Positions 32,831 through 43,498 of a DNA stretch of 64,000 nucleotides are shown here, one piece after another; positions within the stretch are counted from its first letter, which is position 1, and every line of letters begins with the position of its first letter. The stretch spans positions 102,147,088 through 102,211,087 of the forward strand of contig CM043702.1 of the NCBI GenBank assembly GCA_023935145.1, read 5' to 3'. This DNA comes from Bretschneidera sinensis. Lineage: Eukaryota > Streptophyta > Magnoliopsida > Brassicales > Akaniaceae. Under the pieces are notes generated by a model that saw only the letters and a list, made by a program, of their open reading frames with translations, did no database searches and was not told where the DNA came from. Made by a program: the position numbers and the translations under genes.

Positions 32831-33658
32831 TAGGTAGAGCCCTTGAATGAAGGCTAAGCTCAAGAAACTCAAGAAGAGGCTGAACAAGAAGAGGTTGATG
32901 CAGCAAGTCATAATGACTACCAGCTCACAAGAGACCGGGGAAGGAGGGTGGTTAGACTGCCTTTGAGATATGGGTTTGTGGATGCTAATGTAGCAGCTCT
33001 TTGGACAGAAGGAGAGGTTGAACCAGAAACTTACACGGATGCCATGGAGTGTAAAGATTCGTCAAAGTGGCAGCTGGCTATGGAGGAAGAAATAGATTCT
33101 TTGATGAAGAAAAACTCTTGGGAGTTGGTGCCCAAACCTGAAAAACAAAGAGTTGTGGATTTTAGATGGCTCTACAAGATCAAAGAACGGAATACTCCAG
33201 GGGATGAAGTCCGATATAAAGCTAAGCTGGAGGCAAAGGGATTCACACAAAAAGAAGGCATAGATTTCACCGAAATCTTCTCATTGGTTGTGAAGTACAA
33301 GACGATCCGGATAGTATTAGCATTGGTGGTCCAATTTGATTGGGAAGTCGAGCAAATGGATGTGAAGACAACATTCTTACATAGAGAGCTCGATGAGACC
33401 ATTTTTATGAGGCAACCCGAAGGTTATGAGGAAGGAAGGCAGGGAGAGTTGGTGTGCAAATTGAAGAAATCTCTCTATGGCCTGAAGTAATCACCTCGGC
33501 AATGGAATAAGTGGTTTGATTCCTTTGTAATCAGCTTGGGTTTCATGAGGAGCTACTATGATTCGTGCTTGTACTATAAGGGGCAGAAGGTTGAGAAAGT
33601 GGTGATCATCCTCATCTATGTTGATGACATGTTGCTGGTTGGGAGCAGCATGGAGAGG
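32831..33658 (+). pseudogene. Copia reverse transcriptase, upstream part
   Basis: An acidic linker leads to a RDRGRRVVRLP segment. The RT then begins with YTDAMECKDSSKWQLAMEEE, NSWELVPKPE, FRWLYKIK, a YKAKLEAKGFTQKEGIDF strand and VEQMDVKTTFLHREL with the first catalytic aspartate. KKSLYGLK ends in a stop where the family has Q. IYVDDMLLVGSS at 33616-33650 keeps both active-site aspartates. The frame runs into a solo LTR at 33659 and resumes at 35164. Apart from the insertion it is one of the best-preserved RTs here. Confidence 0.9.
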
Positions 33659-35158
33659 TGATGAGAGTCATAAAATGCATCTAAACAATACTTAATTGTT
33701 AGCATTTTAGGATTGATCGAGGTTGGAATTACACTTTTATACCTTAATAACTCTGAAGTGTTATTCTTGAATCATTGACTTATTTCAGTGCATTTTCAGG
33801 TACTTTGAGCTTAAAAAAGAGATAGAAAAGCTATCATCATTTTAAACACGAAGCTTCAATGAATACTCGAGTGAGAAAATGGTCGCGGTAGAGCCAAGAT
33901 GAAGAGAAACCAAGAAAGGAGTTTCACTAAATTGCCAGAATTGTCCATACCGATCAGTCATTTTTGAAAATTAAACTGTATTGATGTAGAAACTAGGAGA
34001 TGAGCCATATATACTTAGAAAGATCCGGAAGTCTATTTTCTGGAGAATTTTACGGTTCGTTTTTTGATTTTTCTAGAGAAAGTTATGGCAGTTTAAGTAG
34101 ACAAAAGTCAGGCTGTACAGGCTGTGCGGGATTTCAGCGTGAAGGGCATGTGTAGGCTTAAATCCCACATCCCACATTGGTTGGAAACAAATTTATATAT
34201 CCCGCATCCCACGTCGGATTGGAAACACATTGCACCTGTGGTATTTCCCTATAAAAGGCCTACTCCACTTCAGCTTTGAGGACAATCGGAGAATCTAAGA
34301 TCATCTGAGATCATCAGAAAGTGAATCCAGAGGGCCTTTAGGAGCAATCCAGAGGGTCCTTAGGAGGAATCCAAAGTACTTTTGGAGGCCAAGCTGAGGA
34401 ATCACCGATGCTTTCACTACCAAGGGGGAGATGATCATTGAGAGGCTGAAGGCAACTTGAGGACACATGACCCCCATGGCCGGCTAGTCTCCAAGCAAGG
34501 CGAAGAGATGAATCCCTAGGTGTAGTTGTTCTTATTTTCCTTTATTTGATTCAGTTGTAGTTTAATATTATTTTCATTAAACATTGTTATGTTTTATTCT
34601 TTAATTTAATTAGTAGATTTCTTATTAGTCCGGTGATTGTATGCTTCTTTTCCATATAAGTCTAGTTATGCTCTTCTTATGTGTATTTATTTGGGTATGA
34701 TTGTGTCCGGTAGATCTCTTTTATAGATTTGTCCATTGCTACAATATTGTCATTTAGATATATCGTCGTCTCTTGATAATTTATAAGTTAGATCATGTGT
34801 GCTTGAAAGTAAAGAATAATTCATATCAATTACATTAGGGTTTATACATGCGCTTTAATTGAATATTTTTCGATTGTCTGTTTGAGATGTGAAACTTGCA
34901 ATCGAGATAAAAACAACTGAATCAAGTTAGGATTAGGGCAACGAACCTAGGGAGGATTTTTGGAGCCTTGTTGTTTCTTTATTATATCCATCAAATCTAT
35001 TTACACAATTATAATTTTCTCACAATTCAGATTCTGGCATTTGATCTTTATCGTTTGTGTTGAGGTTCACACCTTCTCTTGTAGTTATCTTGTTTCCCTA
35101 TGGAATCGACACCCCAAAGCTGTACTACAATTACTACATTATGTTTTAGGTGTAATCA
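33659..35158 (+). repeat. Solo LTR of an Athila-related family, 1500 bp
   Basis: It begins TGATGAGAGTCATAAAATGC and ends GTGTAATCA, like the minus-strand form of the LTRs at 27505 and 45395 but more diverged. The pentamer AGAGG flanks it exactly (33654-33658 and 35159-35163). A TATAAAAG box lies at 34250-34257. The 186-bp module shared with the 15066-18940 LTRs occurs once at about 33950-34140. No internal sequence remains, so it is the product of LTR-LTR recombination. Confidence 0.92.
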
Positions 35159-35163
35159 AGAGG

Positions 35164-35703
35164 ATAAAGAAATTGAAGGCTAAACTCAGTGAGGAGTTTG
35201 AGATGAAGGATCTTGGCCATGCACAGAAGATCCTTGGGATATGTATCATCCGGGAAAGGGAAAGAAACAGATTGAAGATCTCTCAAACTTCTTACATAGA
35301 GAAGATGATATCTAAGTTCTCTATGGAAGATAGCAAACCAGTGAAGGTTCCCCTTGCTGATCATTTCAAGTTCTCCAGCGATCAATGTCCGAGATCAGAG
35401 GCGGAGAAGAAGGAAATGGAAAAAGTCCTTTATTCTAGTGCGGTTGGTTATGTTATGTTCACCATGGTTAGCACTAGACCTGACATTGCTCATGCAATGA
35501 GTTTTCTCAGCAGGTTTATGAGTAATCCTGGAAAGAAGCATTGGCTTGGGATGAAGTGGTTGTTGAGGTACTTGAAGAGAAGCCTAGAAGTAGGGCTGGT
35601 TTATGAGAAGAGGGGTAAGTCCATCTGCCTTCAGGGTTTTGCGGATTCGGACTATGGAGTAGACTAGGATAAAAGGAGATTAATTACCTCCTACTTCTTC
35701 AAC
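35164..35703 (+). pseudogene. Copia reverse transcriptase end and RNase H start
   Basis: The frame resumes directly after the AGAGG duplication with KKLKAKLSEEFEMKDLG, then LGICIIRER, QTSYIEKMISKF, VGYVMFTMVSTRPDIAHA, LLRYLKRS, and the RNase H start GFADSDYGVD with its aspartate and DKRRLITSYFF. It is cut at 35703, where LTR sequence starts. An open frame that begins at 34960 is a chance fusion of LTR sequence to this region. Most of RNase H is missing. Confidence 0.88.
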
Positions 35704-36621
35704 TTAAAGGACTGCACACAAGTGTGTGCATCACTTTGGAGCAAGGTAAAGGTAGGCACACTAGTGTGTGCGCTTCAGCACACAATTTGGAAAAGGTGTG
35801 TGCACTGCTGTGTGAAGGGCAGCATCAGTGTGTGCTGCGCCCCTCCCTCACCAGTGCTGCATTGCTCAGCAAGAGAGGTGCTGGAAGAAGGCCAGTGCCA
35901 CACCACTCCTCCACCAGCGCCGCACCGCCCAAAAAGTGTGCAAAGGGACTTTGCTCAGTGCCGCACTGCCCCTTGTTCAGCGCTAGGTGCTAGGCAAACT
36001 AAAGCACACTTGGACAACTCACTTGAACCGCCTCTTAGGTGCGTGGATACAAGGTTAAAATGCACAGAACCACTTAGGATTGATGGAGGGCCATGGTTAA
36101 GTGGTCATCAAGATTTAAGTGTGAGGATTGACTCTCAAGAATGGACAAGAAGTTGGTGCACTATATAAAGGGTCACCTAGCTTCATTCTCATCATGAATT
36201 ACATTGTGACATTGTTTGAGATCAATTGTAAAGAGTGACATACAAGAGAGAATTGTGTGAGAGTGCAAAGACACAAACACAAGAGGGACTCATTGTAGTG
36301 AGGCTGGTTGTAAAGAGAGAGGAGTCTAGATTAGATAGAGAGCATTGTTAGTTCTTATCTTATTCTTTTCTTCTCTTCTTGGTTTCTTCAAGAACTTGAG
36401 GTTTCTTGGAGAAGGTTACTGTAATTGTAAAGAACCATTGATTTAGTGTAGAGAGTTTAGAGGAACTCACGGGAACGTAGGCTATTGCCGAACCTCAATA
36501 ACAAATCGCTTGTTTTCTTTTCTTTCTTGCTTTCGATTGCTATATTTCTTTCTACAAGTAATTCTAGACTTTGGTGTTTGGAAGATCACCACCTGAGCAT
36601 CTTGTCAAGGTGATTTCCAAC
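35704..36621 (+). repeat. Copia 3' LTR, 5'-truncated
   Basis: It matches 29388-30331 and lacks the first 92 bp. It has one copy of the 22-bp unit (35757-35778) and a TATATAAA box at 36162-36169. The frames at 35722-36168 are not genes. Confidence 0.9.
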
Positions 36622-37893
36622 ATATGGTAAAGGTGAAGAAAGAATGGGAAGTATTCAACAAGTAAAAGAACTAAATCTCTTAGTATTAAACACAACCACT
36701 TTAAGCACTGGATAACCTTACTTCAACACCCAACTCTTTCAACCATTTTTCGAGCATTTCTCGCAAGAAATCACCATTTTTTTTGCTTCTTTCTTTGCCA
36801 TAATTCACTTCTTTTTTTATTTTTTATTTTGGTAGATAACCATTCACCTCTGTTTTCATTTTTTAACTCTTTTCCACAACCTCCAACTTATCTCTTTTAA
36901 TGTACTTGGGTTATGGTCGTAATATTTTTTCCATATTTCCATCCTTACTCCTCTTAAGTGCTTTTGAAAAAATGTGTATAAACTAAGTTCTCTTAAAAGT
37001 AAGGTAAGGATAAAATATTTTTAGGCTCATACAGGTGGGTAAATGGGTTATTGAAAGAAACAAGGCTCAAATTCTTTTTCAAGAAAAGGCCCAAACAGGT
37101 GACTAGCGATAAATATAGCACGGGTAAGTTTGGAAGGCACAAACGGTCCAAAAATGGCCTAAATCATATCCTAAGTAGTGTGCATTCTAGGATTTCGCCT
37201 CAAGTGATTATTAAGTAAGTTCTAGAGCTTTTCAAGACCGCAAAAGTATTCGCAAAACAATCGCACATAAAACTTCTCTAAACGCTTTAGACTAATTATG
37301 TAATCTTACCATAAACCAGAGTCTCAAACCAAAGAAGATCGACACTTAATTTATTCTCAAACTGAAGCAAGATTTAACTTCTTCTAAATGCTATATACTA
37401 TCTTAATTAAGCTCATATCATTGACATGTAAATCAACTCCAAGGCTTAACACAAAGCATGCAAAAAACAAACAAAAAGGGAAAGTAACACCAAGCAGTTC
37501 AATGGTATGTAATAAGAAATGTGTTTCTTCTACCCCTAACTTAAAAATTGCATTGTCCTCAATGCTAAAGATAAAGGAAAGGAAACTCCCTTTGTAAGCA
37601 AAAGTGCACAAAAGCTGAAAATTGTGCACCATCATGTGAACTGCAGGCCATTCTTCTTGCTGAAATTCCGATCTACAACATAGAACAACACAACAAAAAG
37701 AAAGCAACTGCGGTGTACTATTAAGATTCCCACCCTATGTTAGGTTAACACATGAAATAGAAAGAAATAACTAAAAATGATAAGAAAGTACGAAAAATAA
37801 AATTATAAAAAGAAAAAGAGAAGAAAAAAAATGTTAGTACAGTCATCCGATAATAAATAAAATAAAAGGAAACAAACAAAATAGAACCTAAAA
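36622..37893 (-). other. Athila 3' untranslated region, inner part
   Basis: No recognised gene. It separates the third ORF from the copia insertion point. The 107-codon minus frame at 37384-37707 has no family character. T-rich and A-rich runs occur at 36770-36840 and 37740-37860. Confidence 0.55.
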
Positions 37894-39030
37894 CTAATCC
37901 TCCATGTAATCATCCTCTTCTTCATTCTCTTCACCTGACTCAATATTTGGATCAAAAGATGAACCCAGATAGGGTGGCAAAGTGGGAAAATGATCCATAT
38001 CACAACCAGTGCCGGAGGCAAGGTGTTGGTACATTTGACCAAAAGAAGAGTACACTCCAGCTTGATAATCGGCTTGCCTAGCCAAGAATCGTTCCTGACG
38101 ATCAAATCTATCATGCAAGAGTTTCTGATGCTTATCAAAATGAATCTCTAAATGCTCAAGGCACTCTGCAACAGTGAAATGCTTAGGGGGAGGAGGGGCT
38201 AGAATCGCCGCTCTCTCTCCCGAAACTGGTGGCCTTGAGGTTTTAATCATATTAAGCATGCCAACATCGATGGGCTTCTTAGGTTACTGGGCTTCCTCAT
38301 CAGGACTATACTGGACTCCGGCTTGGATGCATAATTGGGTAATTAAGGAAGGGAAGTACAATCCAAGCTTTTGTTGCACAGTGTGTATGATAGAATTAAA
38401 TATGATCTGGCCCACATCAATAGTCATGCCCATCAAAATGGCATAAATCAGAACAACTCTCTCAACAGTCAGGTTACTATAGTGTGAAGCAAGCATCAAT
38501 CTCTGACACACAAAATATTTCCAAGCTCGAGCATTGACAGTCAGAGAAGTACTGGGCAAGGTTATAGGGGTATCACCTGTCATTTTCCATGTAGTGCCCG
38601 GAATACAGAGAGTATTGCAAATTTCTTCATAATTAATATTAGACACGTATGCATTCTACTCACTGTTTCCTATGTCAGGGAGCCCACAAAATCTATTAAT
38701 AGATGTGCTTATAAAAGAAACTGTTTTGCCCCTCACTTTCACCTTACCATTCCTATGCTCTTCTGCATTAATATAGAATTCTCTAACCACATTTGTGAGG
38801 GAATGAGATGGTTGGCTAGCAAATGTACCCCAATGCCTATCAATAATCATTCTATACAAGGTTGGGTTTGCTCTCTCTGTGATATTAAATCCTCTATCAG
38901 GAATGGGTTTTCTAGTGTGCATCATCCTAATATATCTCTCACTAGCCTCAAAACTAACAAATTTGCTCTCATTATATTCTTGAGGTTGTTTTCCCCTTTG
39001 TCTCTTAATCTTAGGGGCCATTTGAATCAA
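37894..39030 (-). pseudogene. Athila third ORF (env position), nearly complete
   Basis: One frame of about 379 codons from 39030 to 37894 has only two in-frame stops, TAG after ...IGNSE and TAA after ...DEEAQ, each a single C-to-T change from a glutamine codon. It reads MAPKIKRQRGK, then REFYINAEEH, a VRGKTVSF strand with INRFCGLPD, then VERVVLIYAILMGM, and ends in a glutamate-rich tail. The FY-N and VRG--V-F---IN-F-GL pattern is that of the plant domain known as putative plant transposon protein (PF20167). It lies downstream of pol on the same strand, where Athila elements carry their env-like ORF, but I see no signal peptide and no clear membrane segment. Confidence 0.7.
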
Positions 39031-39869
39031 ATATATAGAACAATAGAACTAATTCAAAATCAACCACCCAAATAGCTCAAATGAACAACAAAGAGAAGAA
39101 ATTTGCCTTACTTGATGCCCAAAGATGGAGAGAAGGAAGAGTTCCCACCAATTTGATATCTTCTTGAAAAACCCAAAATCTTCTTAGAACAAAGTTTTTT
39201 TTTGGAGAAATTTTCAGCAAAATCTGCAATAGGAGTGAGCAATTCTTCAAGAAATGGTGTTAGAATCAAGAAATAGTGAGAAAAAGAGTTGGTTAAGGTT
39301 TGATTTGGAGAGAGGATGAGAGAAAGTTGAGTGTGCTGCTGTTTTTGTGAAAGGAGAAATGAAGAAGGAGGCTGCAAAATTCGTTTATAAAGTGCGGATT
39401 TAGGGTTTTTTTTTTCCAATTCTCAGGTGGGAACCGCGGCTTGGGCCTCCTTACGGTGCGGCGCGGACTTGTGCGGGCTGGGCTTAGGACGTGCTGTGAG
39501 GCAAGGAATGAATGGTGTTGGGCCGCAGTGCCAGATGGGCTGGGCGAGGCGCACACATTGGTTCAAATCTGGCTTGCTGTGAGGCAAGGCGCTAGATGGG
39601 TTGGGCCTAGGCATGACCTAGGCTGAAAACTTGATTTGTCTGCTAGAAAGAAATAATCAGTAACATGGATATAAAAATGCAAAACAAAATGACTAAAAAT
39701 TAAATAAAATCAAGCTAAAAATTAAAACTAAGTTAGACTGAACTAAAAACAAAAATTCTAAATTAACAAAATTAAAAATTAAAACTAAGTTAGACTAAAC
39801 TAAAAAAAAAATTCTAAATTAACAAAATTAAAAATTAAAACTAATATATAGTGGAATGAAAGTAGCCGA
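39031..39869 (-). other. Spacer between Athila pol and the third ORF
   Basis: It has a GC-rich core (39425-39620) with repeated GGGCTGGGC-type motifs and an AT-rich part (39640-39850) with a 60-bp duplication of an AAATTAAAACTAAGTTAGACT segment. The minus frames in 39108-39614 have no recognisable domains and probably represent leader sequence for the third ORF. Confidence 0.5.
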
Positions 39870-41051
39870 TTACGAAGCATAAACCGGGGCCACCAAAGAG
39901 ATTTCTTCGGGGCTGTCTTTAACATGTTCGTGTTCCAAGTAGAGCTTCAATCTTTGGCCATTGACTCGAAATGCTCGACCATCGCAAGGATCTTCGACCT
40001 CAATTAATCCATTGGGAAAAACACTCCTCACCACATATGGTCCCTTCCATCGTGATTGCAATTTTTGGGGATGAAGATGTAACCGCAAGTCATACAGAAA
40101 AACTTTGTTACGTAGTTCAAAATGTTTTCGGAGTATTTTTTGATCATGCACCATCTTCATCCTTGACTTCAAGTCCTTGGCATTATCATATGCATCATCC
40201 CTCAACTCTGCAAGTTCGCAAAGTTGCAATTTCCTCTCTTCACCGGACAACTTCAAGTCATAGTTAAAATTCTGGATGGCCCAATATGCTTTGTGCTCAA
40301 GTTCCACCGGCAAGTGACATGCTTTGCCAAAAACTAAGCGATAAGGAGATGCTCCAAGAACCGTCTTGTATGCTGTCAGGTACGCCCAAAGTGCATCCGA
40401 TAGGCACAAGGACCAATCTTTTCGGTTCGAATTCTTCGTTTTTTCAAGTATCCGCTTTATCTCCCTATTTGCTAGTTCCGCTTGGCCATTGGTTTGTGGG
40501 TGATATGTTGTAGAGACCTTATGGGTGACTCCATACCTACGCATTAAAGCCTCAAAAGAACGGTTACAAAAATGTGACCCTTGATCACTAATGATAACAC
40601 GTGGAGTGCCATACCTAGATAAGATACACTATTTGAGAAATTTAACGACAATTGTATTATCATTAGTGCGGCTAGGTATTGCTTCAACCCATTTAGAGAC
40701 ATAATCAATGGCAAGAAAAATATAAAGATACCCAAAGGAAGGTGGGAATGGTCCCATAAAATCAATCCCCCAACAATCAAAGATTTCCACCACTAGGATC
40801 GGGTTGAGAGGCATCATATGACGGCGGGACAATGAACCTAACCTTTAACATCTTTCACATGATCTACAAAACTCATTAGCATTTTTGAATAAAGTGGGCC
40901 AATTAAAACTACATTGCAAAATTTTTGCGGCTGTCTTTCTGATAGAAAAGTGGCTACCACAAGCATATATATGACAAAAGGTTAACACACTATTAACTTC
41001 CATATCTAGAATACATCTCCTTATTATTTGATCAGGGCAATATTTAAACAA
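39870..41051 (-). pseudogene. Athila integrase
   Basis: The zinc domain reads CHIYACGSHFS, ILQCSFNWPTLFKNA and CRSCERC at about 41051-40845. The core has [15 protein letters not shown] (first aspartate), [29 protein letters not shown] (second aspartate), and [17 protein letters not shown] (glutamate). The triad is complete. The long C-terminal frame 40544-39870 contains [17 protein letters not shown], a typical Athila signature, and ends with a GPY-VR and [13 protein letters not shown] strand set and a natural stop. Only three stops lie between 41051 and 40545, all one transition from sense. It is in the same frame as RT upstream. Confidence 0.92.
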
Positions 41052-41063
41052 ATAAGGATAATT

Positions 41064-42602
41064 CTAATAGAAGTTCTTTACCTCAGCCAAAAACTTATGC
41101 TTGTCTTGTGCACTCCATGTAGATGGAACTTGGCAGGAAACCAAGTAGTTTGCAATGTTGGTATACCATGGTGTGTGACCAGGGACAGTAAATAAGTTTT
41201 CATCCGGAAAAGCTTCCCCAATGGGCATGAGGTCAGTTTCATTCTTGAATTCCAAGCGAGATAAATGGTCTGCCACAATATTTTCCACCCCATTCTTGTC
41301 TTTGATGGTCAAGTCGAACTCCTGCAAAAGCAAAATCCAACGTATCAAGCGGGCCTTAGCATCCGTTTTTGCAAAAAGGAATTTAGTGATAGGTGAACCA
41401 ATCAAATAAGATCGAAATTTATCCAATGCGAATACTAGAGCTAGTAATTCTTTCTCGGTTGTGGTGTACATCATTTGAGAATGATTCAATGTTCTACTAG
41501 TATAATAAACAACAAATGGTTTTCTTTCCTTTCTTTGACCTAAAACAGCCCCTACAGCATAGTCACTAGCATCACACATAATTTCAAAAGGCAAAGTAAA
41601 GTCTGGTGATTGCATAATCGGGGTGGTTGTAAGCTTAGAGATTAGTGTCCTAAAGGCTTGCTCACATTCAAGGCTCCATTTAAACTCAGTATCCTTTGTC
41701 AAAAGGTTACATAGGGGTCTAGAGATAGCACTAAAATTTTGAATGAACCTTCTATAAAACCCAGCATGCCCTAAGAGAGACCTAAAATCTTTAATATTCT
41801 TAGGAGTGGGTAGTCTAGAGATCAATTTGATTTTTGATTTATCTACTTCTATCCCTTTTTCAGACACTATGTGGCCCAAGACTATTCCGGAAGACACCAT
41901 AAAATGGCACTTCTCCTAATTAAGCACAAGGCCCTTTTCTTCACACCTGCACAAATTTTTTTTCATATTAGATAAACATGAATCAAATGAAGTTCCAAAC
42001 ACGGTTAAATCATTTATATACACTTCTACACATTTTTCAACCATGTCACTGAAAATACTCATCATGCATCTTTGAAAAGTAGCCGGTGCATTACACAAAC
42101 CAAAGGGCATTCTTCGAAAAGCAAAAGTACCAAAAGGACAAGTAAAAGTGGTCTTCTCTTGATCCTCTAAGGCAATTCCTATTTGGTAGTATCCTGTATA
42201 CCCATCCAAAAAACAGTAAAAAGGATGGCCAGCCACCCGTTCCAGAATTTGATCTATGAATGGTAGGGGAAAATGATCTTTTCGAGTAGCCGAATTAAGT
42301 TTTTTATAGTCTATGTACATTCGCCACCCGATCACTACCTTAGTTGGTACTAGCACTCCCTTCTCACTTTCTACCACGGTCACCCCAGCTTTCTTAGGAA
42401 CTACTTGGGTTGGACTAACCCACTTACTATCTGATATTGGATATATAATTCCCGCATCTAACAACTTTAAGAGTTCTTTTTTAACTACCTCTTTCATTGT
42501 TGGATTTAGTCTTTTTTGTGGGTCTCTATGAGGGTTAGCTCTTTCTTCTAGATAAATCCTATGGGAACAAATGAAGGCACTAACACCTTTTATGTCGGCC
42601 AT
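41064..42602 (-). pseudogene. Athila reverse transcriptase and RNase H
   Basis: The frame 42602-41064 has only one internal stop (near 41913). RT motifs are SDSKWVSPTQVVPKK, WRMYIDYKKLN, FPLPFIDQ, FYCFLDGYTGYYQI with the first aspartate, and FGLCNAPATFQRCM. The active-site box reads VYINDLTVFG where the family has YMDD, so one catalytic aspartate is asparagine (GAT to AAT). RNase H follows with [33 protein letters not shown] and [26 protein letters not shown]. Despite being nearly open it should be polymerase-dead. Confidence 0.93.
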
Positions 42603-42985
42603 GGTCTAACCTAATGCAGATTTATGCTATCTTAACAAATTTAGCAATTGATCATATTGCACATCATTAAGTTCGGAGGAAATAATAACCAGAAAGGTAT
42701 CACCTGGGCCTAAGAAAGCATGTTTGAGACCTTTGGGCAGCGGAGTTAAATTAGGGGTTGGTGTCTCCTCGAAAGAGGGTTGGGGTGCCTTCCTTTCTTT
42801 AGGCAACTCCTCAAAGCATGGCTGCCATGATTTCTTCATAAATCCCTACGACTTATCAAAAACTTCAACAACATTAACGACATGGGGATAAAAAGAAGAA
42901 TCATCAAAATCAATATTATTAAGAAGGAATTCCAAAGAGTTAGAATTATCTTTAATGTACTCATCCTCAAAAATAAGCTCATCAA
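42603..42985 (-). pseudogene. Athila protease-RT linker with the frame change
   Basis: A proline-rich linker (PSFEETPTPNLTPLPKGLKHAFLG) followed by an LNDVQYDQLLNLLR helix joins protease to RT in the RT frame. The gag-protease frame ends near 42986. The single frame change of the whole gag-pol lies at about 42840-42990, so either a small indel or a lost segment is located there. Confidence 0.75.
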
Positions 42986-43498
42986 TCATGTAAGTGTCAA
43001 AACACTCATCCTCTTCATCTTTGACATTCGAAAAACATTCACCTCTAGAGTCATATTTCCAAATGATAATGTCATTAGGCCATTCCTACAATTAATGAGG
43101 GCATTGACGGTGGCAAGGAATGGTCTTCTAAGTATCAAAGGAATTTTTGACTCTGTATTCACAATAGAGATGGTATCTAAAACCAAAAAATCAACAGGAT
43201 AATAGAATTTGTCAATTTGCAATAAAACATCTTCTACAATACCTCTTGGTTTTCTTACCGATCGATCCGCTAATTGAAGTACCACAGAGGTTGGTTTAAT
43301 CTCATCTAGACCGAGCTGCAAGTAGATGGAGTATGGCATGAGGTTCACACTAGCCCCCAAATCTAGCAATGCTTGCCCACAAGATTTGTTTCCAATTTGG
43401 CAAGCCACCGTTGGATAGCCCAGATCTTTATATTTGGGCGGTCTCATGCTATCAATTACTGCACTCGCTTGCTCTATTAAGAATGCGGTCTTCTTCAC
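42986..43498 (-). pseudogene. Athila protease
   Basis: The frame reads AFLIEQASAVIDS, PTVACQIGNKSCGQALLDL and then LGASVNLMPYSIYLQLGL, the DLGAS form of the active site that is typical of Athila, with the aspartate in place. LQLADRSVRKPRGIVEDVL and IPLILRRPFLATV give the flap and the ILGRPFL-like turn (here RRPFL). It is in frame with gag and has no internal stop. Confidence 0.9.

Larger units (their letters stand above)
29296..36621 (+). mobile_element. Ty1/copia element with truncated 3' LTR
   Basis: The 5' LTR starts TGTTGG and both LTRs end CCAACA, matching inverted termini. Flanking pentamers are TAAGG (29291-29295) and TATGG (36622-36626), one mismatch. It carries an initiator-methionine-type primer site, gag, protease, integrase, then reverse transcriptase and RNase H: the copia order, with integrase before RT. 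A solo LTR of another family splits the RT. The end of RNase H, the polypurine tract and the first 92 bp of the 3' LTR are deleted. Confidence 0.9.

Noticed and set aside
34960..35667. 235-codon ORF as an independent gene
   Set aside because: Its first 66 codons are solo LTR sequence; the rest is the end of the copia RT. It is a chance fusion across the insertion border.
37894..39030. A true retroviral envelope gene in the Athila element
   Set aside because: No signal peptide, no clear transmembrane helix and no cleavage motif are visible. Only the position behind pol is env-like.
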